This document shows, in pieces, positions 1-6,597 of a stretch of 11,078 nucleotides of DNA; position 1 is the first letter of the stretch, and the number at the start of each line of letters is the position of its first letter. The DNA is taken from assembly GCA_002327785.1 (NCBI GenBank), contig DCUI01000223.1, positions 18,154-29,231 on the forward strand. Direction: 5' to 3'. Below the pieces are notes generated by a model that saw only the letters and a list, made by a program, of their open reading frames with translations, had not been told where the DNA came from and searched no databases. A program made the position numbers and the translations under genes. The stretch comes from Phycisphaerales bacterium UBA2218 (GTDB lineage: Bacteria; Planctomycetota; Phycisphaerae; Sedimentisphaerales; Anaerobacaceae).

Positions 1-654
1 GTAGACGTAGCTGGCCCGGTTGTCCTTGTCCCGCGGCTGGCCGACCGAGCCGATATTGATGATCGCCTTCTCGTCCTCGATGATGGGATAGACGCCGCCC
101 AGCTCGTCGGGCAGGTAGAAGTCCGGCTCGTCGAGGAAGACGCCCGGCATGTGCGTGTGGCCGATGAAGCACACGTGCTCGATCCGCTCGAACAGCGTGC
201 GGACCTTCGCCGGGTTCGTGTAGACGTCGTCCGGGAAGATGTACTCGTTGATCGGCCGACGGGGCGAGGCGTGGACGAACTCCATCGTCGTCTTCGTCGG
301 TCCCAACTGGGTCGTCACGCAGTGCCGCATGGGCAACTCGCCCAGGAACCGCCATCGCCGGTCGCTCTTGGGCCCCGGCTCCTCCATCTCGAGCACGTCG
401 CGGGTCCAGAAGCTCGCCTGCTCGGCGCCGTAGTTGAAGTTGGTCGGCTCGTAGAACACGGCGTAATCGTGGTTGCCCAGCACGCACCATTCGCTTTTTT
501 CAATGATCAGATCCAGGCATTCGATGGGGTTCGGGCCGTACCCGACCACGTCCCCGAGGCAGTAGATCGTTTTGATCCCCCGCTGCTCGATATCCGCCAG
601 GACCGTGCTCAGGGCCTCGATGTTCGAATGAATATCGCTGAGAATCGCAAACAT
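1..654 (-). CDS. Metallophosphoesterase (YfcE/MJ0936-like), 3' end off window
   Basis: The reverse strand is open from the ATG at 654 to the left edge (218 codons, no stop), so the C-terminus is missing. The protein starts MFAILSDIHSN, with the D7-x-H9 metal-binding motif, followed by GDVVGYGPNP at 34-43 (D35), GNHD at 60-63 and GHTH at 165-168. These are the ordered motifs of the calcineurin-like phosphoesterase fold with a dinuclear metal site. The closest style is the small bacterial and archaeal YfcE/MJ0936 phosphodiesterase group, of roughly 160-250 residues, so only a short C-terminal piece should be lost. No signal peptide is seen, so it should act in the cytoplasm. The physiological substrate cannot be told from sequence. 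The ribosome site is weak (AAGAG close to the ATG). The gene is divergent from lptB, with about 310 bp between the starts. The family call is strong; the function is unknown. Confidence 0.9.
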   Translation of the reverse strand, partial: MFAILSDIHSNIEALSTVLADIEQRGIKTIYCLGDVVGYGPNPIECLDLIIEKSEWCVLGNHDYAVFYEPTNFNYGAEQASFWTRDVLEMEEPGPKSDRRWRFLGELPMRHCVTTQLGPTKTTMEFVHASPRRPINEYIFPDDVYTNPAKVRTLFERIEHVCFIGHTHMPGVFLDEPDFYLPDELGGVYPIIEDEKAIINIGSVGQPRDKDNRASYVY

Positions 655-772
655 AAGCTCTTGGACAATAAACAGTAACAGATGTACCAACGCCGCAAAG
701 CAACTCTTCATAGCACAAAACCAGCCCGATTGCCAGAGCAATATTTGCCCGGGCCGAGGGCTGCCCGTGAGG

Positions 773-852
773 GACGGCATGGACAATGTGGACGCAGCGG
801 ACGGCGGGAGGCTTGGGAATGGGTCCATCGCGTCCGCATTGTCCATTCCGTC
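773..852. repeat. 80-bp imperfect palindrome
   Basis: The left arm 773-795 and right arm 830-852 are reverse complements at 21 of 23 positions. The core arms are ATGGACAATGTGGACGC (779-795) and GCGTCCGCATTGTCCAT (830-846), with one mismatch in 17. After a 3-nt internal loop, GGAC at 799-802 can pair again with GTCC at 823-826, leaving a purine-rich loop. It does not end in a T-run on either strand and lies before the lptB promoter rather than after a gene, so it does not look like a terminator. It resembles a REP-like or small non-autonomous mobile hairpin element. That identity is inference; the pairing is seen directly. Confidence 0.75.
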
Positions 853-898
853 ACGTCGTCCACGAAATCCGGCGCTCGCAGTTGCCCCGATTGCGGGG

Positions 899-926
899 TT
901 GCCCGCCCCGGCCGGCCTGTTATAAT
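899..926 (+). promoter_or_regulatory. Sigma-70-type promoter of the lptB operon
   Basis: TTGCCC at 899-904 (4 of 6 to the -35 consensus) is followed by a 16-bp spacer and a perfect TATAAT at 921-926. The expected transcript start is near 932-934. This gives a leader of about 33 nt before the TTG start at 966, but only about 12 nt before the upstream ATG at 945. Confidence 0.7.
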
Positions 927-955
927 GCGACTTGGCAGTAGCTTATGGCATGTAC

Positions 956-961
956 GAGGTG
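956..961 (+). promoter_or_regulatory. Ribosome binding site that decides the lptB start
   Basis: GAGGTG lies 4 nt before the TTG at 966. The in-frame ATG at 945 lies upstream of this site and has no purine-rich site of its own, so TTG is the better start. Confidence 0.6.
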
Positions 962-965
962 TGTC

Positions 966-1715
966 TTGGCAGGCATTACCCTTCTTGAAACGCATGATTT
1001 GATCAAGCGCTATTCCGGCCGGGCCGTCGTCAACGAGGTCTCCGTCCGGATCGACCAGCGGAGCATCGTGGGCCTGCTGGGCCGAAATGGGGCCGGCAAG
1101 ACCACCACCTTCCGCATGATTATGGGCATGGTCACCCCTGACAAGGGCAAGGTCGTCTTCGAGGATCGCGACATCACCAAGCTGCCCATGTTCAAGCGGG
1201 CCCGGCTGGGCATCGGCTACCTCTCCCAGGAGCCGAGCATCTTCCAGCGAATGAGCGTCCGCGACAACCTCCTGGCGATCCTGGAGACGATGTCGCTGAC
1301 GCGGTCCGAGCGGCGGCAGAAAGCGGACATGCTCATCGAGCGATTCGGCCTCAAGGAGGTGGCCAAAAGCCACGGCCGGTTCCTCTCCGGCGGCGAGCGG
1401 CGAAAGCTCGAAATCGCCCGAGCGATGGTGACCGACCCCTCGCTGATCCTGCTGGATGAGCCCTTCAGCGGCGTGGACCCGATCGCGGTCGAGGACCTCC
1501 AGCAGGAAATCCGGCGGCTGGTCGCCTCCGGCGTGAGCATCCTGATCACCGACCACAATGTCGAGCGGACCCTGGAGGTCGCGGACAAGGCCTATATCAT
1601 CGACCACGGCAAGGTGATTGCCGCCGGCCCGCCGGCCGAGATCATCCGAAACGAGCTCGTCCGAAAGAGCTACTTAGGCAACACCTTCGCCGGCCACGAG
1701 TTCGATACGCAGTAG
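966..1715 (+). CDS. lptB: LPS export ABC transporter ATP-binding protein LptB
   Basis: LptB is the cytoplasmic ATPase of the LptB2FGC complex, which drives lipopolysaccharide from the inner membrane onto the Lpt bridge. With the TTG start the protein has 249 residues, close to the usual 240. Visible motifs are Walker A GRNGAGKTT at 39-47, the Q-loop glutamine near 88, the signature LSGGE at 140-144, Walker B with catalytic Glu in LILLDEP at 160-166, and the H-loop H197. The strings DEPFSGVDPIAV and ITDHNVERTL are typical of LptB rather than of branched-chain amino acid transporters, its nearest relatives. The start is chosen from the Shine-Dalgarno site and promoter position; an ATG at 945 would add seven residues. 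It is first in the operon and is followed 38 bp later by def. No lptA, lptC, lptF or lptG gene is in the window. Confidence 0.93.
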   Translation: MAGITLLETHDLIKRYSGRAVVNEVSVRIDQRSIVGLLGRNGAGKTTTFRMIMGMVTPDKGKVVFEDRDITKLPMFKRARLGIGYLSQEPSIFQRMSVRDNLLAILETMSLTRSERRQKADMLIERFGLKEVAKSHGRFLSGGERRKLEIARAMVTDPSLILLDEPFSGVDPIAVEDLQQEIRRLVASGVSILITDHNVERTLEVADKAYIIDHGKVIAAGPPAEIIRNELVRKSYLGNTFAGHEFDTQ

Positions 1716-1753
1716 AATGGAGAATTCAGTTATCGAAGAACAAGGCGCACAAC

Positions 1754-2272
1754 ATGATTGACGTCGACAAGTGCAAGATCACGCGGTATCCGGCTGCCGT
1801 GCTGAGGGGGCGAGCGGCGCCGGTCGAGAAGATCGATGACACCATCCGCCGGCTGGTGGAGAAGATGACGGACATCATGTTCGAGAACAAAGGGATGGGC
1901 CTGGCGGCCCCGCAGGCGGGGATCGGGCTGAGGCTGTTTATCATCTCTCTGACCGCGACGCGAGACAACGTCCGGGCGTACATCAACCCGACCGTGACCC
2001 CGCACGGCGACCTCGAAGACAAGGAGGAAGGCTGCCTGTCCGTGCCGGGCATCTGGGCCAAGATCCGCCGGTACAAGCAGGCGACCGTCACCGCGACGGA
2101 CCTCGACGGCAAGGAGTTCACCGAGGAGGCCGACGGCCTCTACGCCCGTTGCCTCCAGCACGAGTACGACCACATCGAGGGCACGGTGATCGTCAACCGA
2201 ATGAGCCAGACCGCCCGGATCGCTCACCGGCGGCAGCTCAAGAAGCTGCTTGATGGGCAGGAAGAAAAATGA
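1754..2272 (+). CDS. def: Peptide deformylase
   Basis: Def removes the formyl group from the N-terminal methionine of nascent proteins at the ribosome exit. The 172-residue length is normal. All three family motifs are intact: GMGLAAPQAG at 47-56 (motif 1, Q54), EGCLSVP at 92-98 (motif 2, metal ligand C94), and QHEYDHIEG at 135-143 (motif 3, ligands H136 and H140, catalytic E137). These match E. coli C90, H132, E133 and H136 in order and spacing. The ATG at 1754 has a modest AAGG site about 6-9 nt upstream. The gene sits between lptB and fmt; def-fmt pairing is widely conserved because the two enzymes form the formylation cycle. It is probably cotranscribed from the lptB promoter. Confidence 0.97.
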   Translation: MIDVDKCKITRYPAAVLRGRAAPVEKIDDTIRRLVEKMTDIMFENKGMGLAAPQAGIGLRLFIISLTATRDNVRAYINPTVTPHGDLEDKEEGCLSVPGIWAKIRRYKQATVTATDLDGKEFTEEADGLYARCLQHEYDHIEGTVIVNRMSQTARIAHRRQLKKLLDGQEEK

Positions 2273-2277
2273 AGTGT

Positions 2278-2358
2278 GATTGTTGATGTTTGATTGTTGT
2301 TTGAAGAGGGCGATGCCGTTGCCAATCAACAATCAAGAATCCGAAATCAAAAATCATG
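2278..2358. repeat. Inverted AATC-heptad array between def and fmt
   Basis: From 2324 to 2358 five consecutive 7-bp units each begin with AATC (AATCAAC, AATCAAG, AATCCGA, AATCAAA, AATCATG); the last contains the fmt start codon. On the left, 2278-2298 has three 7-bp units in the opposite orientation (GATTGTT, GATGTTT, GATTGTT). The two sides pair: TTGATTGTTG at 2290-2299 is complementary to CAACAATCAA at 2327-2336, with three further pairs after one mismatch. A GC-richer core lies between. The pattern resembles the short tandemly repeated heptanucleotides known from cyanobacteria, but no family identity is claimed. Confidence 0.8.
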
Positions 2359-3378
2359 AATATTGTTTATCTCGGCAGTGGTGAGTTTGGGTTGCCTTGT
2401 CTGGACGCCCTGAAGGCGTCCCGGCATTCGCTTGCGCTGGTGGTGACGCAGCCGGCCTGTCCGGCCGGCCGCGGCCGCAAGCTCTGTCCCACGCCGGTGG
2501 CGCTCTGGGCCGAGAGGCACGCCGTGCCATCGATCGAGAGCGACTGTATGAACTCTCCCGAGATGATCCGCCGGATCGCTGATTGTCGGCCGGACGTGCT
2601 CGTCGTCATCGCCTGCGGGCAGAAGATCGGCCCCGAGCTGATCGAGATGCCGACGAAGCTGGCGATCAACGTGCACTCCTCGCTGCTGCCGAAGTTCCGC
2701 GGCGCGGCCCCGATCAACTGGGCCATCATTCGCGGCGAGAGCGAGACGGGCGTCAGCATCATCACCCTGGCGGACCGAATGGATGCAGGCGACGTGCTCG
2801 GCCAGGCAAAAACCCCTATCGGCGTCCACGAGACCGCCGGCGAGCTGCACGACAGACTGGCGCAACTGGCCGCTCCCCTGCTGCTGGAGACGCTCGACAA
2901 AATTGGGGCCGACGCCGTGATCTACACCCGGCAAAATGAATTCGAGGCCACAAAGGCACCGAAGCTGAAGAAATCCGACGGCTTCCTGGACTTCAGCGAG
3001 CCGGCGTATATCCTTGCGGACAAGATTCGCGGCCTGTGGCCCTGGCCGGGGGCGTCCGCGAACTTCGTGTCCGCCGGGACGCACAAGACGGCGAGGGTCA
3101 GCCTGGCCCTGGCCGAGGTGATCTGGGGCGAGACCTCCCCGCGATACGTTCATGGAACATTCGACGAGGACTTCAACGTCATCTGCGGAGACGGCAAACT
3201 GGCGATCCGCAAGATCAAACCCGCCGGTTCCGGACTGATGGATTTCCACGCCTTCATCAACGGCTGGCGCGTGCAGCCCGGCGACCGGCTCGCGAAGATC
3301 GAGGAAAAAGGGGAGAACGCGGATAAGCGCGGACAAGCAAGGACAGACACGGACGAAGGCCTCCGTGAATGTCGGTGA
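2356..3378 (+). CDS. fmt: Methionyl-tRNA formyltransferase, with repeat-derived C-terminal tail
   Basis: Fmt transfers a formyl group from 10-formyl-tetrahydrofolate to Met-tRNA(fMet). The N-terminal formyltransferase domain (about 1-200) shows the hallmark NVHSSLLPKFRGAAP at 105-119. The catalytic N105, H107 and D143 (in ADRMDAGD) match E. coli N106, H108 and D144. The C-terminal tRNA-binding OB-like domain runs from about 205 to 315. At 340 residues it is some 25 longer than usual: the hydrophilic tail after GWRVQPGDRLAKI is encoded by a 10-bp-period repeat (3317-3356) and one arm of an inverted repeat. The ATG lies inside the last AATC heptad and has no recognisable Shine-Dalgarno sequence, so initiation may rely on coupling, an A-rich leader or an unstructured start. 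The 3' end runs into the region just upstream of the rsmB start. Confidence 0.96.
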   Translation: MNIVYLGSGEFGLPCLDALKASRHSLALVVTQPACPAGRGRKLCPTPVALWAERHAVPSIESDCMNSPEMIRRIADCRPDVLVVIACGQKIGPELIEMPTKLAINVHSSLLPKFRGAAPINWAIIRGESETGVSIITLADRMDAGDVLGQAKTPIGVHETAGELHDRLAQLAAPLLLETLDKIGADAVIYTRQNEFEATKAPKLKKSDGFLDFSEPAYILADKIRGLWPWPGASANFVSAGTHKTARVSLALAEVIWGETSPRYVHGTFDEDFNVICGDGKLAIRKIKPAGSGLMDFHAFINGWRVQPGDRLAKIEEKGENADKRGQARTDTDEGLRECR

Positions 3379-3394
3379 AGGTCCGTGTCCGTCC
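3317..3394. repeat. 10-bp-period repeat and inverted repeat at the fmt-rsmB junction
   Basis: Four decamers in exact register (ACGCGGATAA, GCGCGGACAA, GCAAGGACAG, ACACGGACGA) occupy 3317-3356. They share the form RCRCGGACAA and encode most of the extra C-terminal tail of Fmt. The last part, GGACAGACACGGAC at 3341-3354, is complementary at 13 of 14 positions to GTCCGTGTCCGTCC at 3381-3394, so the transcript can fold into a hairpin. That hairpin encloses the fmt stop codon at 3376-3378 and ends about 10 nt before the rsmB ribosome site. There is no T-run, so an intrinsic terminator is unlikely. Confidence 0.75.
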
Positions 3395-3404
3395 ACGTCT
3401 TCCT

Positions 3405-3410
3405 GGGGAG
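3405..3410 (+). promoter_or_regulatory. Ribosome binding site that decides the rsmB start
   Basis: GGGGAG ends 6 nt before the ATG at 3417. A longer in-frame reading from the ATG at 3369 would begin inside the fmt-end hairpin, have no such site, and add 16 residues unlike the family. The start at 3417 is therefore preferred. Confidence 0.7.
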
Positions 3411-3416
3411 CAGAAT

Positions 3417-4919
3417 ATGACCTCGCGGGACTCCAAATCGGCAAGAGTGATTGCGGCCCAGGTCCTGCACGGGTTCGATCCGGCCCGCGACTACGCCGGG
3501 CGTATCCTGGACCGGATGCTCGACCAGACCGAGGAGAGACAGCGGGCGACGGACCTCGTCCATGGCACGATTCGCAACCGGTGTGCCCTCGATGCGGCGA
3601 TCTCCACATTCTCCGGCCGGCCCGTCGTTCGCATTGACGAGAAGCTGCTGAGCATCCTGCGAGTCGCGGCCTACGAGCTCGCCTACAATCCCGCCACGCC
3701 GGTCTATTCCATCGTCGATGAGGCGGTCAAGAACGTCGGCAAAGCAGGCGGCAAGAGACAAAGCGGTTTCGTCAACGCGGTCCTGCGACAGATCGTGCGG
3801 CACATCGCGAACCGGCAGGCCGAGCTCGCCCAGACGAACCCCATGCGAACGCTCGTCCAAACGCCGCGGTCAGGCTGCGAGTTTGATACGGATTTTCTGC
3901 CCGATCCCATGACCTCGACGGCCGCCTGGCTGAGCACCTGTTTTTCACTGCCCTCGTGGTTGGTGAGCGAATGGCTGAGCCAATTCGGCCCGGAGCAGAC
4001 CCGAGAAATCTGCCTCGCCTGCAATCGCAGGCCCAGCCTGTACCTTCGTATCAATCCTCTGCGAACCACCGCCGAAAACCTTCTGACAAGGCTCCGCCAA
4101 GCGAGTGTTCAGACTGAAAGTCCGGTTTGCAGTGACACCGCAAGGCGTTGTCCGGATATGCCCTCACGGGCATACTACGAACAGGCTCCGTCCGACAACG
4201 TCGCCCAGTTCCCGGACATGATCCAGATTGCCAGCCCCCACGCGGTGACACAGCTCCCCGGTTTCTCCGAGGGCCTGTTCGCGGTGCAGGACCTCTCGGC
4301 CTCGCACGCCGTGCGAATCCTGGACCCGCAGCCGGGCTGGTCGATCCTGGATCTGTGCGCCGCACCGGGCACGAAGACAACGCAAATCGCCGAGATGTCG
4401 CAGGATGCCGCACGCATCACCGCCACGGACATCGATTCCGAACGGCTGGAACGAGTGCGGGAGAACGTCGCCCGCCTGGGTCTCAAGAGCGTAACGATTA
4501 TCCCGCACGCGCAGTTTGAGCAAGGAAGCACGGGGCCTTTCGACGCGATCCTGCTCGATGCCCCGTGCTCGAACACGGGCGTCCTGGCCCGGCGAGTCGA
4601 GGCGCGATTCCGAGTCACGGCGCAGACGGTACGTGACATCGCTGCGACCCAGAAGGGATTGCTCGAAAAGGCCGCGGCCCTCGTGAAACCCGGCGGCCGG
4701 ATCTGCTACAGCACGTGCAGCATCCAGCGGCGCGAGAACCAGGACATGACTCGGGACTTCCTGGCCGGCCACCGCGAATTCGAGCTCGCGAGCGAATCGC
4801 TCCTGCTGCCCGCAGCGGGGCCCTTCGACCACGACGGCGCCTATGGCGCCGTCTTCATGCGAAAAGAGTGCGCCGACGACTCGACTCCAGTGGGCGTGTT
4901 TCGACCATCGTGTCGATGA
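3417..4919 (+). CDS. rsmB: 16S rRNA m5C967 methyltransferase RsmB
   Basis: RsmB methylates C5 of a cytosine in 16S rRNA (C967 in E. coli) using S-adenosylmethionine. The 500-residue protein has an N-terminal NusB-like helical RNA-binding domain (about 5-130) and a C-terminal Rossmann methyltransferase domain. Visible motifs are FAVQDLSASHAV before the SAM site, LDLCAAPGTKT at 311-321 (SAM-binding motif I), LLDAPCSNTG with C384 (motif IV, release cysteine) and YSTCS with C434 (motif VI, nucleophile). The two-cysteine arrangement matches E. coli C325 and C389. It is some 70 residues longer than E. coli RsmB; the extra length lies between the NusB and methyltransferase parts (about 135-290), including a Cys- and Arg-containing loop near 235-255. 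It is last in the operon, after fmt, as in many bacteria (def-fmt-rsmB). Its stop is 36 bp from the end of the convergent HTH gene, with no clear terminator between. Confidence 0.95.
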   Translation: MTSRDSKSARVIAAQVLHGFDPARDYAGRILDRMLDQTEERQRATDLVHGTIRNRCALDAAISTFSGRPVVRIDEKLLSILRVAAYELAYNPATPVYSIVDEAVKNVGKAGGKRQSGFVNAVLRQIVRHIANRQAELAQTNPMRTLVQTPRSGCEFDTDFLPDPMTSTAAWLSTCFSLPSWLVSEWLSQFGPEQTREICLACNRRPSLYLRINPLRTTAENLLTRLRQASVQTESPVCSDTARRCPDMPSRAYYEQAPSDNVAQFPDMIQIASPHAVTQLPGFSEGLFAVQDLSASHAVRILDPQPGWSILDLCAAPGTKTTQIAEMSQDAARITATDIDSERLERVRENVARLGLKSVTIIPHAQFEQGSTGPFDAILLDAPCSNTGVLARRVEARFRVTAQTVRDIAATQKGLLEKAAALVKPGGRICYSTCSIQRRENQDMTRDFLAGHREFELASESLLLPAAGPFDHDGAYGAVFMRKECADDSTPVGVFRPSCR

Positions 4920-4955
4920 TTCCTTGTGCCCGAGTTCGCGGCCGTGCAGATGCGG

Positions 4956-6278
4956 TTACTTCTTCTTACCGAAGAAGCTCTTCTTTTGCTTGGCCGGTTT
5001 TTCGGCCTTCGCGGCTTTGGCCGTCTTCTCCTTCTTGGGCTTCTCGGCCTTGGCCTTCTTCTCCTTCCTCGCGCGGGCCGGGGCTTCGCTTCGTTCGCGA
5101 CCGGCCATGAAGGAGGCGGCAACCACGATCAGCGACACGACGATCGCGGCGACGATAATGTACCAGATACTACCCTGGATGGAGGAGAGGATCCCCGGCG
5201 TCACGTGCCGCAGGCCGGCGACCGCGATGATCGCAGTGTAGAGCAAGGCCAGCATGGGCAGGAACAGGAGCATGCCGAGAATGTTGCTCTGAGCGTCCGG
5301 TGCTGCCTCGGCGTAGACGGCGCCCATCGCGGCCGGCATGATCGCCACCGGCTCGGGCACGGGCAGCTCCTCTTCGCCGACGGGGTGCTCCGCTTCGCCC
5401 GTGATGTCGTCGAACGACGCGCCTTCCTCGGCGACCGCTGCGGGCTCCGCATCGGAGGCCCCGGCTTCGCCTCCTTCACCTCCTTCGGAGGTGTAAATCT
5501 CGTCGAGAATCCCGCCAAGGGACGTGTCATCAGCCTGCAAGGACAGATCCAGGAGGCCTGAGCCACTGCCGAAACTGTCAAGACTTACGTCGTCTTCGAT
5601 TTCCTCCAGTGAGGCCTCGGCGCTCGAGCCCGCAGGCCCGACGGCGGTTTCCGCCATGGAATCCTCTGTTACATTGAAGTCCACGTTCGACTCGCCGAGG
5701 ACGTTCACGCCCTCTCCCGTGAGTGCTGTGTCCATGTCGGATATGCTGCTGCCGGCAGCCAGGACGCCGGACTCGCCGGCCAGCGAGATCTCTTCGCTGT
5801 CGTCTATGGCGCCTTCCGCAGTCGCTTCCGCAGAGCCTTCCTCGATACCATCGCCAGCGGGCTGTCCCTCGTCGGCCAGGAAGAGCAGCTCCTCCTCGCC
5901 GGTGCCCGTCTCGTCTGCGGCGGTCTCCTCGGGAGCCAGACCCAGCTCAGAGGTCGCCTCGACTTCACCCGTCGGCTCCAGCATCGGGGTTTCTTCCTCG
6001 TCGAACTTGAAGAGGTCCTCATCCGCCAAGGGAGCGGCCTCTTCCTCGACGCCCTCCACCGGCTGTTCCTCGACCGGGGCCTCGCCGGCCTCCACGGCCT
6101 CCAGGCCCGTGTCGATGCCCTCGTCCACGAGCGCATTGACCTCATCGATCTTGAACAGCAGGTTGGCTCCATCGCGGAACTCCCGGAGCCTGCCGTCTGT
6201 GACCAACTGCTTGACCTCGTCCTCGGATCTTCCGAGCTTCTGAGCGGTTTCTTTCAGCGAAAAAAACATTCCCGGCAT
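4956..6278 (-). CDS. HTH membrane protein with acidic linker and H1-like tail
   Basis: I recognise the domains but not a named gene. Residues 4-50 (SLKETAQKLGRSEDEVKQL, then GRLREFRDGANLLFKIDEV) form an excisionase/MerR-like winged helix-turn-helix, a type frequent in Planctomycetota. Residues about 51-325 are a very acidic, Glu/Ala/Ser/Gly-rich low-complexity linker. Two hydrophobic helices follow at about 332-354 and 370-392, with a loop of about 15 residues between them. The last 48 residues are Lys/Ala/Pro-rich (AKAEKPKKEKTAKAAKAEKP), like a histone H1 tail. The basic flank after the second helix puts both ends in the cytoplasm. The start ATG at 6278 has GGAGAAGG at 6283-6290; a second ATG three codons later is too far from it. 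A regulatory or nucleoid-anchoring role is inference only. Confidence 0.8.
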   Translation of the reverse strand: MPGMFFSLKETAQKLGRSEDEVKQLVTDGRLREFRDGANLLFKIDEVNALVDEGIDTGLEAVEAGEAPVEEQPVEGVEEEAAPLADEDLFKFDEEETPMLEPTGEVEATSELGLAPEETAADETGTGEEELLFLADEGQPAGDGIEEGSAEATAEGAIDDSEEISLAGESGVLAAGSSISDMDTALTGEGVNVLGESNVDFNVTEDSMAETAVGPAGSSAEASLEEIEDDVSLDSFGSGSGLLDLSLQADDTSLGGILDEIYTSEGGEGGEAGASDAEPAAVAEEGASFDDITGEAEHPVGEEELPVPEPVAIMPAAMGAVYAEAAPDAQSNILGMLLFLPMLALLYTAIIAVAGLRHVTPGILSSIQGSIWYIIVAAIVVSLIVVAASFMAGRERSEAPARARKEKKAKAEKPKKEKTAKAAKAEKPAKQKKSFFGKKK

Positions 6279-6302
6279 AGAACCTTCTCCACCGACAGGG
6301 TC

Positions 6303-6330
6303 CCCCAGCGCGAGGGGCTCGCGGCTGGGG
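6303..6330 (-). promoter_or_regulatory. Strong hairpin in the HTH gene leader
   Basis: CCCCAG at 6303-6308 pairs with CTGGGG at 6325-6330, and CGCGAG at 6309-6314 pairs with CTCGCG at 6318-6323. The result is a 12-bp GC-rich stem with a single bulged base and a 3-nt loop. It begins about 25 nt upstream of the start codon and leaves the ribosome site free. No T-run follows on the minus strand, so it is not an obvious terminator or attenuator. Confidence 0.6.
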
Positions 6331-6392
6331 CCCGTCCAAACGCGGTTGCGGGGCGTCTTGGGTCCCCCGAATCGTAATTCCCTACAATGTGC

Positions 6393-6421
6393 ATTTTACC
6401 GCCACAACGCAGTTTATGCAA
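6393..6421 (-). promoter_or_regulatory. Likely promoter of the HTH gene
   Basis: Read on the minus strand, TTGCAT (-35, 3 of 6) at 6421-6416 is separated by exactly 17 bp from TAAAAT (-10, 5 of 6) at 6398-6393. The predicted transcript start is near 6386, giving a leader of about 107 nt that contains the hairpin at 6303-6330. The -35 match is weak, so this is a moderate call. Confidence 0.45.
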
Positions 6422-6533
6422 CCCTTTTTTACACATCCCGCCCGCCCGGCACAGCCGGACCACCCCGCTTGGAACCTACCCCCGCCGCCCCATATGTTCT
6501 CGGACGGACCGACCCGCCCACCCTCCCACGTCA

Positions 6534-6597
6534 CACTTCAAACACCCGAACTTCGCACTTGACACTTCACGCTCCCCGCTTCACGCTCTACGGCTCT
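6534..6597. repeat. Degenerate heptanucleotide repeat tract
   Basis: Six 7-bp units run in register from 6556: CACTTGA, CACTTCA, CGCTCCC, CGCTTCA, CGCTCTA, CGGCTCT. A further CACTTCA at 6534-6540 and two diverged units precede them, with a 1-nt shift. The consensus is near CRCTTCA. It is unlike the AATC heptads before fmt in sequence but has the same period. It lies just downstream of vsr. Confidence 0.6.

Larger units (their letters stand above)
655..965. other. Divergent intergenic region before lptB
   Basis: About 310 bp lie between the divergent starts of the phosphoesterase gene and lptB. The stretch holds the leader of the phosphoesterase gene (AT-rich at 655-720), a long imperfect palindrome at 773-852, and the lptB promoter and ribosome site at 899-961. 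I see no convincing gene: open frames here are only antisense extensions or lack family resemblance. No clear promoter for the phosphoesterase gene can be pointed to. Confidence 0.7.

Noticed and set aside
708..1607. 299-codon open frame on the minus strand over lptB
   Set aside because: It is antisense to a gene with all ABC ATPase motifs; its translation is low-complexity His/Asp/Leu/Arg-rich text typical of a GC-rich shadow frame.
3369..3416. Longer N-terminus for RsmB starting at ATG 3369
   Set aside because: The added residues are encoded by one arm of an inverted repeat and precede a good ribosome site for ATG 3417.
2347..3609. 420-codon minus-strand open frame over fmt and the start of rsmB
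   Set aside because: It runs antisense across two unmistakable housekeeping genes and shows no domain motifs.
4920..4955. Bidirectional terminator between the convergent rsmB and HTH genes
   Set aside because: The 36 bp hold no stable stem followed by a T-run on either strand.
5524..6243. 239-codon Ser/Pro-rich open frame on the plus strand
   Set aside because: The Ser-rich text is the antisense of the acidic linker of the HTH protein; no ribosome site and no recognisable domain.
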